The notes: generated by a model not told the origin, from the sequence alone. A DNA stretch of 20,305 nt from Silene noctiflora (GCA_009801015.1 VHZZ01000032.1:169677-189981); one strand, 5' to 3'. Counted from the first letter of the stretch, positions 1 through 10,204 are shown. Translations and numbers: made by a program.

Positions 1-410
1 ATAACGGGTTTTAGTCAAAAGATTATGGTCATAAATCATAGACTAAACATTACAATGCAAACATGTGATAGAAATGATAAGTGATTAACCAATTTGACAA
101 CTTGTTTTAGATATCAATTATACATGACTCTCATAATCCCTAGACTAAGAAATCTAGCTACTCATATGAAAATGATAACAAATAAAAGTGCTAAATGGAA
201 ATGAAAATGCAAACATATGTAAAATGAAAACTTGCAAATGAAATGTAAACTACAAAATAACAATATAAGTAAAATGAAAAATAGAAAAGATTACCATGAA
301 TGGAAATGAAGAACATAAAGGAAATGAAGAACTTGAACTTGAAGAACAACAACTTAAATAAACTTGAATTGGAAATGTAAAAGAATTTTTTGTGACAATA
401 ATAAAATACT

Positions 411-430
411 AAACTAAACTAAACTAAACT
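411..430. repeat. (AAACT)4 microsatellite within LTR-A
   Basis: Four perfect AAACT units lie just before ATTATTTAGAGAGAATT. The same motif, about three units, sits before the same ATTATTTAGAGAGAATT landmark in LTR-C near 16978-16993. It therefore belongs to the LTR family rather than being a random slippage product. It lies downstream of the minus-strand TATA box, in the R/U5 side. Confidence 0.85.
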
Positions 431-525
431 AAGTTAACCTAACTACTATTATTTAGAGAGAATTATATGGAAAATGTGTGTAGAAAGTGGTGTAAGGGGT
501 GTTGAAATGATCGTACGAGGCCTAG

Positions 526-534
526 TATTTATAG
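526..534 (-). promoter_or_regulatory. TATA box of LTR-A
   Basis: The minus strand reads CTATAAATA, a canonical plant TATA box, about 520 bp inside the LTR from its U3 end at 1053. LTR-C has the same nonamer at 17090-17098 at an equivalent distance, and LTR-D has CTATATAAG at 19665-19673 on the plus strand. Conserved position across three copies supports a real core promoter. Confidence 0.7.
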
Positions 535-570
535 AGGAAGATAAGAGAAACGAAAGCATTAAGGGAGTTG

Positions 571-588
571 CGTCCCCGATCGGGGACG
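571..588. promoter_or_regulatory. 18-bp perfect palindrome in the LTR-A U3
   Basis: CGTCCCCGATCGGGGACG is self-complementary over all 18 bases. It lies about 40 bp upstream of the minus-strand TATA box. Shorter palindromes with the same CCCGATCGGG core occur at matching places in LTR-C (17156-17169) and LTR-D (19612-19623). A site for a dimeric DNA-binding protein is an inference; the palindrome and its conservation are seen directly. Confidence 0.65.
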
Positions 589-1068
589 TGGTGTTCTAAC
601 CCGTTCCTCTTAATTTCTTCACTTAAATATTATGGAATCCAATGCTTGCGGTTTAATGCTCTTTTTAAGACCCGGTTAATTGCATTTTGCCCTAACTTTT
701 GTGATCATTGGAATCCTATGCCTCTTCATTCATTTTGGACTTCAAACATTTGGGCTTGACTTTGGATTGACTCCATTTGCATTTCCTTCATTGATCCACT
801 AAATGTTCATGCAAAAACCCATGCAAATCTTCCTTCTTGGTCCAATCTTGCTTCTTAACTTAGCCTTGTACTCTAGCTTGCATACTTTAGTAGATTTTAG
901 CTCCTAAAAGCCTAATTACCTACAAAACATCTTAAGACAAACAAATGCAACGAGAAATACAATATTAGCTCAAAAACACTATGATAAGTGATAAATGACA
1001 TGAGAAATGGAGCTAATATAAGGGGTTAATATATATAAACTAAGCACTTGTCAATGTCCGTAAATAAA

Positions 1069-2510
1069 ATGGATGGTTCCTCGGGTCAGATGGAGTAGCC
1101 AAGCAAATTTTGGGGAGCAACGAATGACGTATGAGGTGCCGGTGAGCGATAAACGACACTCGTGCAAAAATCGGATAAATGAGGAACAATGGATTAAAAG
1201 TAGTAATGAGAGGCTTAAATCGAATAGGTTAACTCCCGAAGCAAACTCGTACATGTGGTAGAAAATCCAAGTGAAAACGAAATGTGCCCCGTTACGACCT
1301 CCTGAAAAGTTCAATTTGAAGTGTATACACGGTTTTCGAGATTTCAGGTTTTGGAACAAAAATGTCTGTAAATCACACGGATGGTTCTTCGAGTCAGATA
1401 TAGTGGCCTTACAAATTTTAGGGTGCAACAGATGATGTATGAGGTGACGGTGAGCAATAAATGATATTCGTGCGAAAATCGAATAATGAGAAACAATGAA
1501 TTAAAAGTTGTTATTAAGGCCTAAATCGAATAGGTCAACTCCCGAAGCAAACTCGGACATGTGGTATAAAATCCATGTGAAAACGAAACTTGCTTCGTTA
1601 GGACCTCCTGAACAGGTTCAATTGAAGTGTATACATAATACACGGTTTTCGAGATTTCGGGGTCCGGAACAAAAATGTCCGTAAATGTGCAAAAATCGGA
1701 TAATGAGGAAGAATGGATTAAAAGTTGTAATGAGAGGCTTAAATCGAATAGGTCAATTCATGAAGGAAACTCGGACATGTGGAAGAAAATCCAAGTGAAA
1801 ACGAAACGTGCCCCGTTACGACCTCCTGAACATTTCAATTTGAATTATAAAATACACGGTTTTCGAGATTTCGGAATCCGGAACAAAAATTTCCGTAAAT
1901 CAAACGGATGGTTACTCGGGTCAGATGGAGTGGCCTAGCAAATTTTGGGGAGCAACGAAGGACGTATGAGGTGCCGGTGAGCGATAAACGACACTCGTGC
2001 AAAAATCGGATAATGAGAAACAATGGATTAAAAGTTGTAATGAGAGGCTTAAATCGAATAGGTCAACTCTCGAAGCAAACTCGTACTTGTGGTAGACAAT
2101 CCAAGTGAAAACGAAATGTGCCCCGTTACGACCTCCTGAAAAGTTCAATTTGAAGTGTATAATACACGGTTTTCGAGATTTCAGGTTTCGAAACAAAAAT
2201 GTCTATAAATCACACGGATGGTTCCTCGGGTCAGATATAGTGGCCTTGCAAATTTTTGGGTGCAAAAGATGATGTATGAGGTGACGGTGTGCGATAAATG
2301 ATATTCGTGCGAAAATCGGATAAGGAGAAACAATGAATTAAAAGTTGTTATTAGGGGCCTAAATCGAATTGGTCAACTCCCAAACAAACTTGGACATGTG
2401 GTATAAAATCCAAGTGAGAACGAAACTTGCTTCGTTAGGACCTCCTGAACAGGTCAAATTGAAGTGTATACATAATAAACGGTTTTCGAGATTTCGGGGT
2501 CCGGAACAAA
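1069..2510. repeat. Duplicated two-monomer segment (A-B, then A'-B')
   Basis: Monomers at about 1069-1660 are repeated at about 1906-2510, offset 834-837 bp. Shared private variants are GGGGAGCAACGAA and GTGCAAAAATCGG in the first monomer, and GGTGACGGTG with AATGATATTCG in the second. Between the two copies sits a shortened monomer (about 1687-1905) that carries the first-monomer variant GTAATGAGAGGC. If that monomer had its missing 92 bp, the offset would be about 930 bp, i.e. three monomers. By eye the copies are above 90% identical, more alike than adjacent monomers. Confidence 0.75.
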
Positions 2511-2520
2511 AATGTCCGTA

Positions 2521-3104
2521 AATCACACGGATGGTTCATCGGGTCAGATAGATTGGTCAAATAAATTTTGGGGTGCAACAGATGATGAATGAGATGTCGG
2601 TGCGCGAAAATCAGATAAAGAAGAACATTGAATTAAAAGTTGTTATTAGGGGCTTAAATCGAATAGGTTAACTTCCGAAGTAAACTCGGAAATGTGGTAG
2701 AAAATCCAAGTGAAAACGAAACGTGCCCCGTTACGACCTCCTGAACAGTTACAATTGAAGTGTATAATGCATAGTTTTCAAGATTTCGGGGTCTCGAACA
2801 AAAATGTTCGTAAATCACACGGATGGTTCATCGGGTCAGATAGATTGGTCAAATAAATTTTGGGGTGCAACAGATGATGAATGAGATGCCGGTGAGCGAA
2901 AATCAGATAAAGAGGAACTTTGAATTAAAAGTTGTTATTAGGGGCTTAAATCGAATAGGTTAACTTCCGAAGTAAACTCGGAAATGTGGTAGAAAATCCA
3001 AGTGAAAACGAAACGTGCCCCGTTACGACCTCCTGAACAGTTACAATTGAAGTGATAATACATAGTTTTCAAGATTTCGGGGTCTCGAACAAAAACGTCC
3101 GTAA
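2521..3104. repeat. Nearly identical adjacent pair of 292-bp deleted monomers
   Basis: The segment starting at 2521 is repeated from 2813 with very few differences. Both copies carry GATTGGTCAAATAAATTTTG, GATGATGAATGAGATG, AACTTCCGAAGTAAACTCGG and GGGGTCTCGAAC. Both also lack the same 18 bp normally found between GTGAGCG and AAAATC, a segment flanked by GCG on each side in the usual monomer. Sharing the same deletion and substitutions points to a recent single-monomer duplication, for example by unequal exchange. Confidence 0.85.
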
Positions 3105-3109
3105 ATCAC

Positions 3110-4960
3110 ACTGATGGTTATTCGGGTCAAATAAAGTGGCAAACAAATTTTAGGGTGCAACAGATGACGTATGAGGTGCCGGTGAGGCGGTGAACGATAA
3201 ACGACACTCGTGCGAAAATTGAATAATGAGGAATAATGGATTAAAAGTTTTTATTAGGGGCTTTAATAGAATAGGTCAACTGCCAAAGCAAACTCGGACA
3301 TATGGAAGAAAATCCGAGTGAAAACGGAATATGCCCCTTTACGACCTCCTGAACAATTCAAATTAAAGTATATAATACACAGTTTTCGAGATTTCATGGT
3401 CCGGAACAAAAATGTACGTAAATCACACAGATGGTTCCTCGGGTCAGATAGATTGGCTAAACAAATTTTGGATTCCAACAGATGAAATATAATGTGTCGG
3501 TGAGCGATAAACGACACTCGTGCGAATATCGGATAATGAGGAACAATGGATTAAAAGTTGTTATTAGGGGCTTAAATAGACTAGGTTAATTCCGGAAGTA
3601 AACTCGGACACGTGATAGAAAATCCGAGTAAAAACGAAAAGTGCTCTGCTACGACCTCCTGAACAGTTCAAATTGAAGTGTATAAAACACAATATTTGAG
3701 ATTTCATGATCCGAAAAAAAAAAAATGTATGTAAATCACACAGATAGTTCCTCGGGTCAGATAGAGTGGCCAAAATTTTTTTATGGTGCAACAGATGACG
3801 TATGAGGTGTCGGTGAGCGGTAAACGACACTCGTGCGGAAATCGGATAAAGAGGAACAATGGATTAAAATTTGTTATTAGGGGATTAAATCGAAAAAGGT
3901 CAATTCCCGAAACAAACTCGGACATGTGGTTGAAAATCCAAATGAAAACGAAACGTGCCCCATTACGACCTCCTGAACAGTTGAAATTGAAGTGTATAAT
4001 AGCCGGTTTTCGAGATTTCTGGGTCTAGAATAAAAATGTCCGTGAATCACACGGATTGTTATTCGGGTTAGATAGAGTGGCCAAACAAATTTTAGGGTGC
4101 AACAGATGACGTATAAGGTGCCGGTGAGCGATAAACAATAATCGTGTGAAAATCGGATAATGAGGAACAATGGATTAAAAGTTGTTATTAAGGGCTTAAA
4201 TCGAATAGATTAACTCCCGAAGCAAACTCGGATATGTGGTAGAAAATCCGAGTGAAAACGGAATGTGACACGTAACGACCTCCTGAACAATTCAAATTTA
4301 AGTGTATAATACACATTTTTCGAGATTTCGGGGTCCAGAATAAAAATTTATGCAAATCACACGGATGATTCCTCGGGTCAGATAGAGTGGCTAAGCAAAT
4401 TTTGGATTGCAATAGATGAAGTATGAGGTGTCGGTGAGCGATAAACGATACTCGTGCGAATATCGGATAAAGAGGAACAATGGATTAAAAGTTGTTATTA
4501 GGGGCTTAAACAGACTAGGTCAATTCCTGAAGCAAACTTGGACATGTGCTAGAAAATCCGAGTAAAAACGAAACGTGCCCTGCTACGACCTTCTGAACAG
4601 TTCCAATTGAAGTGTATAATACACAATATTCGAGATTTCAGGATCCGAAAAAAAAATCTACATAAATCACAATAATGGTTCCTCGGTCAGATATATTTTC
4701 CAAAAAAAATTGGGGTGCAACAGAAGACGTATAAGGTGCCGGTGAGCGATAAACGACACTTGTGCGAAAATCGAATAATGAGGAACAATGGATTGAAAGT
4801 TTTTATTAGGGGCTTAAATCGAATAGGTTAACTCCCGAAACAAACTCGGACACGTGGTAGAAAATCCGAGTGAAAACGAAACGTGTCTGGTAAGGACCTT
4901 CTGAAAAGTTCAAAATTGAAGTGTATATTACACGGTTTTCGAGATATCAGGCTCCGGAAC
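3110..4960. repeat. Three-monomer higher-order repeat, two copies, period about 934 bp
   Basis: Variants recur every third monomer. GGTTATTCGGG-type sequence with TTTTAGGGTGC occurs at about 3116 and 4057. GCGAATATCGG, TAGACTAGGT and GAGTAAAAACG occur near 3540-3640 and again near 4460-4570. TGCTACGACCT starts near 3646 and 4580. ACACAATATTTGAG at about 3690 matches ACACAATATTCGAG at about 4622. The offset is 941 bp before a small insertion near 3185 (GGTGAGGCGGTGAACG) and 934 bp after it. The intervening monomers do not carry these variants. Confidence 0.75.
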
Positions 4961-5203
4961 AAAAATGTTCGTAAATCACACGAGTGGTTTATCGGGTCAG
5001 ATAGAGTGGCTAAACAAATTTTGGGGTGCAACAGATGAAGTATGGGGTGCCGGTGAACGATAAATGACACGCGTGCGAAAATCGGATAATGAGGAATAAT
5101 GAATTAAAAGTTGTTATTTAGGTCTGAAACCAAATAGGTCAACTCCCGAAACAAACTCGGGCATGTTGTAGAAAATCCGTGTGAAAACGAAACGTGACCC
5201 CGA

Positions 5204-5636
5204 TGTGGAGTGATGGAGGAGTTGGTGTGTGGTGTGGATGTGATGTTGCCTTTGATTGTTTTTTGTTATCAGTAACTGACCCCGATTTTGTGTTTATAAT
5301 CTGTGATGATCCATTCCGGGATGGTGAGCGGTTGTTGAGCAGGTATAGCTTATATGCGCATGNGATGGTTGGGTGATCATCACGAGATAGAGGCTTCCGC
5401 TGTGTCAGAGTTTAGTAGCTAGTGTTTAGACTTGAGTTTGAGTTTCATCTTTTGGATTTTTGTATTCCTGGTCAGACAGTTTTGGTTATACAGTATTGAT
5501 GTACTCAGTTTAAACTACTATTTACATATGTTTCTTTATTGTCTGATGATTATCATTGTCTCGGAAAACCGAGATGGTAGCACCTTCATACTCGAGGTGG
5601 CCTTGGTAAGGCACTTTGAAGTGTGGGGGTGTTACA
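5204..5636 (-). mobile_element. Tekay/Del-like Ty3/gypsy LTR (433 bp)
   Basis: On the minus strand it begins TGTAACACCCCCACACTTC and ends CTCCACA, i.e. TG...CA with TGT/ACA termini. TGTAACACCC is the common start of plant Ty3/gypsy chromovirus LTRs of the Tekay/Del type, and the following text about CCTTACCAAGGCC and CTCGGTTTTCCGAG is also of that style. Neither a primer-binding site nor a polypurine tract adjoins either end, so no internal region remains. The flanking five bases (CCCGA and AGAAA) do not match, so there is no target duplication. Frames at 5194-5376 and 5432-5656 lie within it and show no recognisable protein. One ambiguous base is at 5363. Confidence 0.6.
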
Positions 5637-6446
5637 AGAAATTTCTTATCTTATGAGAAAAATATCTATGAAGTTTGTTAATGATTTGGCTTGCAAAATA
5701 AGTAAAGTATATTTTGAATATTTTATTCTAAAATATATTATTTACTTACCTAAAATATAGGACTTAAGATAGCAATATCTTTCCTATATATTGGGTGCTT
5801 AGAATCAGCTTCAAACAACCGAAATTTGAGAGGGAAAAAAAGAGACTGTTTTTCACTTTGCATATCTTACGAGAGACTTAAATTTTTTTTGCAAATGTTA
5901 TTCTTGAAAATTGTGCTTCAATTCTGTTTTGCAAAAATTATTTGAGTCTTATTTTGAATCATTTTCAAGAGCTTAAGATCTCGCATTCATAGGTCGAATT
6001 TTTGTTCTCCATTGTTCTAAATTATTGAACCATATAAGGAGACAAATTTGGATTATAATTTTTTTTTTTTGAGAGAGTGTTTTATCGGGGTACGGGGGTT
6101 GTACTCTAGTCGCACGATCGGGGTTGATCATGGGGGTTTGCTTTGTAATCGGATTTGGTTATAAAGTAAACATTAATAAGAGAGAGGGTGAACGCAGACC
6201 TTTAAAGAGTAGGTCGAACCACGTTAAAATTCTCGTGTCTTGTCCCTTCTTTCGTTTCGTTTGCTTTTTGCTTTCTCGTTTATTTTCGTAGCTTTCGTTT
6301 CACGCGCTCATCAGTGACAGTATAGCACAACTCTGATTGTTTGAACGGTTACCGAGACTGTTCATTTCGCCTATATACTAGTTAAATCATCGAACGTGAA
6401 GAAACTACTCGCTTTAAATTTTAAAAGGGTACTTAATTCACTCCCT
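5637..6446 (+). mobile_element. Ty1/copia-like LTR fragment
   Basis: The stretch contains GAACGCAGACC (about 6190), AGGTCGAACCACGTTAAAAT and TCTCGTGT (about 6211-6238). This signature is typical of the U5 end of plant Ty1/copia LTRs. It is followed by CTTAATTCACTCCCTCCCCC (6432-6451), resembling the pyrimidine-rich leader that often follows such LTRs. An ATTAATAAG at about 6172 could be the polyadenylation region. No primer-binding site of the TGGTATCAGAG type and no gag or pol reading frame is present. The left limit is uncertain because it abuts the Tekay-like LTR. I am moderately sure of the class and unsure of the family. Confidence 0.5.
5699..5748. repeat. AT-rich inverted repeat in the copia-like fragment
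   Basis: TAAGTAAAGTATATTTT at 5699-5715 is nearly complementary to AAAATATATTATTTACTTA at 5730-5748, with a loop of about 14 bases. It could form a hairpin or cruciform. Its role is unknown; it may simply be part of the LTR U3. Confidence 0.6.
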
Positions 6447-9094
6447 CCCCCTGTTACGACCTCCTGAACAGTTTAAATTGAAGTATAAAATACACGATTT
6501 TGTAGATTTCGGGGTCCGGAACAAAAATGTCCGTAAATAACACATATGTTTCTTGAGGTCAGATAGAGTGGCCAAACAAATTTTGGGGTGCAACAGATGA
6601 CGTATGAGAGTGCCGGTGAGCGATAAACGACACTCGTGCGAAAATCGGATAATGACGAATAATGGATTAAAAGTTGTTATTTGGGGCTGAAATCGAATAG
6701 ATTATCTCCCGAAACAACCTCGAACATGTGGTAGAAAATCGAGTGAAAACGAAACGTGACCCACCGACCTCCTGAACATTTCAAAATTGAAATGTATAAT
6801 ACACGATTTTCAATATATAAGGGTCCGAAACAAAAATGTCATTAAATCACACAAATGGTTCCTCAGATTAGATAGAGTAGCCAAACAAATTTTTGGGTGC
6901 AACAGATGACGTAAGAGGTGCGGCTAAGCGATAGAAACTCGTGCGAAAATCGGAGAATGAGAAACTATCGATTTAAAGTTGTTATTAAGGGCTGAAATCG
7001 AATAGGTCAATTACCGAAAAAAACTCAGACATGTGGTAAAAAATCCGAGAGAAAATGAAACGTGCCCCGCTACGGGTTTCGAGATTTCAGCTTCTGTAAC
7101 AAAAATGTCCGTAAATCACACGGATGGTTTCTTGGGTCAGATAGAATGGCCATACAAATTTTGGGGTGCAACAGAGGACGTATGAGGTGCCGGTGATTGA
7201 TAAACGACACTCGAGCGAAAATCGAATAATGAGGAACATTGGATTAAAAGTTGTTATTATGGGCTGAAATAGAATAGGTCACTCCGGAAGCAAACTTGGA
7301 CATGTGATAAAAAATTCGAGTGAAAATTAAACGTGCCCTACTACGACCTCCTCAACAGTTCAAATTAAGTGTAAAATACACGATTTTGGAGATTTTAGAA
7401 TCCGGAACAAAAATGTCCGTAAATAACAAGGATGCTTTCTCGGTTATGATACAGTGACCAATTTTTTTGAGGAGAAACAGAGGACGTTTGAGGGTGCCGG
7501 TGAGCGATAAATGACACTCGTGCGAAAATCGGATAATGAGGAACAATGAATTAAAAATTGTTATTTGGGGCTGAAATAGAATAGGTATACTTCTGAAGCA
7601 AACTCCGACATATGGTAGAAAATCCGAGTGAAAAAGAAACGTGATCCGGTACGACCTCCATAACACCTCAAATTGAATTGTATAACACACGGGTTTCGAG
7701 TTTTCAAAATTCGGAATAAAAATATCCGTAAATCACACACATGGTTCCTCGGGTAAGATAGGGTGGCCAGAAAATTTTTGGGGTGCAACAAATGACGTAT
7801 GAGGTGCCGTTGAGCGATAAAATTTGAGAAACAATTACTTAAAAGTTGTTATTAGGGGCTTAAAACGAATTGGTCCATTCTCAAATCAACCTCGGACATG
7901 TGGTAGAAAATCCGAGTGAATACGAAACGTTCCCCGTTACGACCTCTTGAACAGTTTAAATTGAAGTGTATAATACACGGTTTTCGAGATTTAGGGTTCT
8001 GAAACTAAAATGTCCGTAAATCACACGGATGGTTCGGGTCAGATAGAGTGGCCAAATTTTTTTTGGGGTGCAACAGATGACGTATGAGGTTCCGGTGAGC
8101 GATAAACGACATTCGTGCGAAAATCAGATATTGAGGAACAATGGATTAAAAGTTGTTATTGGGGTGAAATCGAATAGGTGAACTCCCGAAGAAACCTCGA
8201 ACATATGGTAAAAAATCCGAGTGAAAACGAAATGTGCCGAGTACGTCTTCTTGGACAGTTCAAATTGAAGTGTATAATACACGGTTTCGAGATTTCAGGG
8301 TCCGGAACAAAAATGTCCGTAAATCAAACAAATGGTTCCGCGGGTCAGATAGAGTGGCCAAACAAATTTTGGGATGCAACAAATGACATATGAGGTGTCG
8401 GTGAGCAATAAACGACATTCGTGCGAAAATCGGATAATGAGAGACAATGAATTAAAAGTTGAAATTGAAATGTAATAATACACGGTTTTCGAGATTTCAG
8501 CGTCCGGAACAAAATTGTCCAAAGATAACACGGATACTACCTCGGGTCAGATAGAATAGACAAGCAAATTTTAGGGTGCAACAGATGATGTATGAGTGGG
8601 CGATAAGCGATAAACGACACTCGTACGAAAATCGGACAATGAGGAACAATGGATCAAAAGTTGTTATTAGGGGTTGAAATCGAATAAGTCAACCCCGGAA
8701 ACAAACTCGAACATATGGTAGAAAATCCGAGTGAAAACGAAATGTGCCTCGTTACGACATCCTGAACAGTTCAAAGTTGAAATGTATAGTACACGGTTTT
8801 CGAGATTTCGAGGTCCAGAAGAAAAATGTTTGTAAATCACACGGATGGTTTATCGGGTCAGATGGAGTGCCCAAACAAATTTTTGGGTGCAACAGATGAT
8901 GTATGAGCTGCCGGTGAGCGATAAACGATATTCGTACGAAAATCGGATAATGAGAAACAATGGATTAAAAGTTGTTATTAGGGTCAAAATCGAATAGGTC
9001 AACTCCCGAAACAACCTCGGACATTTGGTAAAAAATCCGAGTGAAATCGATTTAAGGCTTTTATAACAACTTTCAAATTTGAAGTGTATAGTAC
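6447..9094. repeat. Satellite block 2: about 8.5 monomers with several deletions
   Basis: Same 310-bp satellite, phase landmarks near 6453, 6763, 7069, 7340, 7649, 7936, 8241, 8751 and a degraded one near 9056. The 7069-7340 interval is short by 39 bp: TACG is joined to GGTTTCGAG, a deletion at a shared ACG. Near 7820, ACGACACTCGTGCG and neighbouring bases are missing. Near 8459, AAAGTTG is joined to AAATTGAA, removing more than 100 bp. The last monomer diverges at 9049-9075, just before the solo LTR. A monomer near 7430-7500 carries GATACAGTG and GAGGACGTTTGAGGGTGCC, the same type that alternates in block 5. Confidence 0.93.
9090..9094. repeat. Left target site duplication of LTR-B (AGTAC)
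   Basis: AGTAC here matches AGTAC at 11167-11171. Joining the two flanks with one copy restores GTATAGTACACG, close to the monomer text GTATAATACACG. Confidence 0.9.
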
Positions 9095-9489
9095 TGACGT
9101 GCGGGACAGCGGTCGTCATACCCGCGTCAAACAANTTACTCAACTAGCATAGGGTAGTCGAGGTCGAACCACAGGGACGGGAATTGGATTCTCAAATCGA
9201 TTGTTTGTCTCTAGTTTAGTTCAATCTAAACATTTGAATAAGGAACAACTAGAAGCTATGACTAAGACAAGGAAATAAGCTAACAAATGAATACGATTAA
9301 CAAGATACGATTAACTAAAGCAAGCAAATGAAACACGATTAAACTAGATAAAGGAAAGGTTAGGACAACCGGGTTCACCAATATAGCAAAGGGAGAGGAA
9401 ATGGACAAGGAATTGGGGTCGACTCGGGGGTTACAAAGATAAGACTCAATCTCTCAATGCGAATCCTAAACAAGCCAAGGACTAATCGA

Positions 9490-9607
9490 CTTACTCATTC
9501 AATTAGACTCGGTTTACAAGTTGATTAGCATGCCCTAAACACTAGTCAAGTTACTCACTCAACAAGATAGCAAATTGTAGGAGAAAATACTCAACTTACT
9601 CATTCAA
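9490..9607. repeat. Three dispersed copies of a 13-bp motif in LTR-B
   Basis: CTTACTCATTCAA at 9490-9502, GTTACTCACTCAA at 9550-9562 and CTTACTCATTCAA at 9595-9607, spaced 60 and 45 bp apart. They lie in the U5 side of the minus-oriented LTR. Function unknown. Confidence 0.7.
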
Positions 9608-10161
9608 GCATTTCAACAAACACCTTATGTGCATAATCAACAAGGCAAATGTAAACAACCCAATAANGCCCCCAATTCATGCCATGACCCTCCAATTATC
9701 GCTACAAAGGATCCCCCTCGTCCCAACCATACACTACTCAAGCATATGAGCCACAACAATAATTAAAAGAACAAGCTTTGTCATGAAACGAATATAAGGA
9801 AACATATTGAAGCTATACTAATTAAACTATGAGGAAATGTAAACAAATGAAAAGAGCAATGAAATTAGGAAGAGGATTATACCAACATTAAGTAAAGGAG
9901 AAAGCTTTGATTGAAATAAGGAAGAGGAAAGTCGTCTTTCTTCCGATTACAACCCGATAAACTAAATGTAAACTAATGATAATAATAATGTATTGAATAA
10001 ACTAAAGAGCGATTAATTAGACTAATTAACTATTAATTATCCTAATTACAAAATAATATTACTAATTATAAGAGGGAGTGATAATATAATACTAAAACCT
10101 AGATAATAAACTAGACTAAAAATTGGATGAAAAAACCCCCCCAAAAACTAAGTGTAGAGTG

Positions 10162-10172
10162 TTTATATATAG
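10162..10172 (-). promoter_or_regulatory. TATA box of LTR-B
   Basis: Minus strand CTATATATAAA, followed in the direction of transcription by an AT-rich leader. The GC-rich block lies immediately upstream on that strand, as expected for a U3 promoter. It places about 990 bp of U3 between the TATA box and the end at 11166. Confidence 0.6.
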
Positions 10173-10204
10173 AGGAGAGGGAGAGGGGCTTTTTTGATGC
10201 TGCG

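Larger units (their letters stand above)
1..1053 (-). mobile_element. LTR-A: LTR of a Ty3/gypsy-like retrotransposon, cut by the window edge
   Basis: This is the promoter-side part of a long terminal repeat read on the minus strand. Its U3 end is at 1053, where the plus strand reads CACTTGTCA and then drops straight into satellite (ATGTCCGTAAAT), so the minus-strand element starts with the canonical TG. It aligns over most of its length with the LTR at 16185-17645: shared landmarks are CTACAAAACAT near 921, ACAATATTAGCT near 959, AAACT repeats near 411 and TATTTATAG at 526. It matches the LTR at 19158-20305 in inverted orientation. No internal domain is visible. The other end and its target duplication lie outside the window, so solo versus full-length cannot be decided. 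The Ty3/gypsy assignment is by general resemblance to long non-chromovirus (Tat/Athila-type) LTRs and is tentative. A 63-codon frame at 568-759 has no recognisable similarity and is not called. Confidence 0.75.
1054..5201. repeat. Satellite block 1: 310-bp tandem repeat, about 13 monomers
   Basis: Head-to-tail copies of one sequence. Using the landmark GTTACGACCTCCTGAA as phase, copies start near 1291, 1597, 1815, 2125, 2434, 2730, 3022, 3338, 3648, 3962, 4272, 4582 and 4890. Most intervals are 306-316 bp; 3962-4271 and 4272-4581 are exactly 310 and serve as representative monomers. Other landmarks in order are GTGTATAATACACGG, CCGGAACAAAAATGTCCG, GGGTCAGATAGAGTGG, GGTGCAACAGATGACG, GTGAGCGATAAACGACAC and GAACAATGGATTAAAAG. 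The copy after 1597 is short by about 92 bp, with a junction near 1686. The copies at 2730 and 3022 end 292-296-bp intervals because of an 18-bp deletion. Open frames of 60-125 codons recur on the minus strand in each monomer and shift frame because 310 is not a multiple of three. No family was recognised. Confidence 0.95.
5202..6446. mobile_element. Composite insertion between blocks 1 and 2
   Basis: The satellite stops at ACGTGACCCC (5201) and resumes at CCCCCTGTTACGACC (about 6447-6461), which is the next position of the monomer. Nothing of the array is lost. The insert joins a minus-oriented Tekay-like LTR (5204-5636) directly to a plus-oriented copia-like LTR fragment (about 5637-6446). 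Neither end of the whole insert is TG...CA and I see no convincing target duplication; the only sequence shared by the two edges is a run of C. This fits break repair with filler DNA or a rearranged nested element better than one transposition. An assembly join cannot be excluded. Confidence 0.7.

Noticed and set aside
1051..1428. A 125-codon minus-strand frame, the longest in the satellite.
   Set aside because: It starts outside the satellite at its 3' end and is a version of the frame that recurs in every monomer; no domain is recognisable.
1069..2510. The array as a degenerate internal repeat of a retrotransposon untranslated region.
   Set aside because: Some plant satellites arise this way, but no LTR, primer-binding or coding sequence adjoins the monomers; I have no direct evidence.
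5432..5656. A 74-codon plus-strand frame with a hydrophobic start.
   Set aside because: It runs antisense through the Tekay-like LTR and across its end; no protein family is recognisable.
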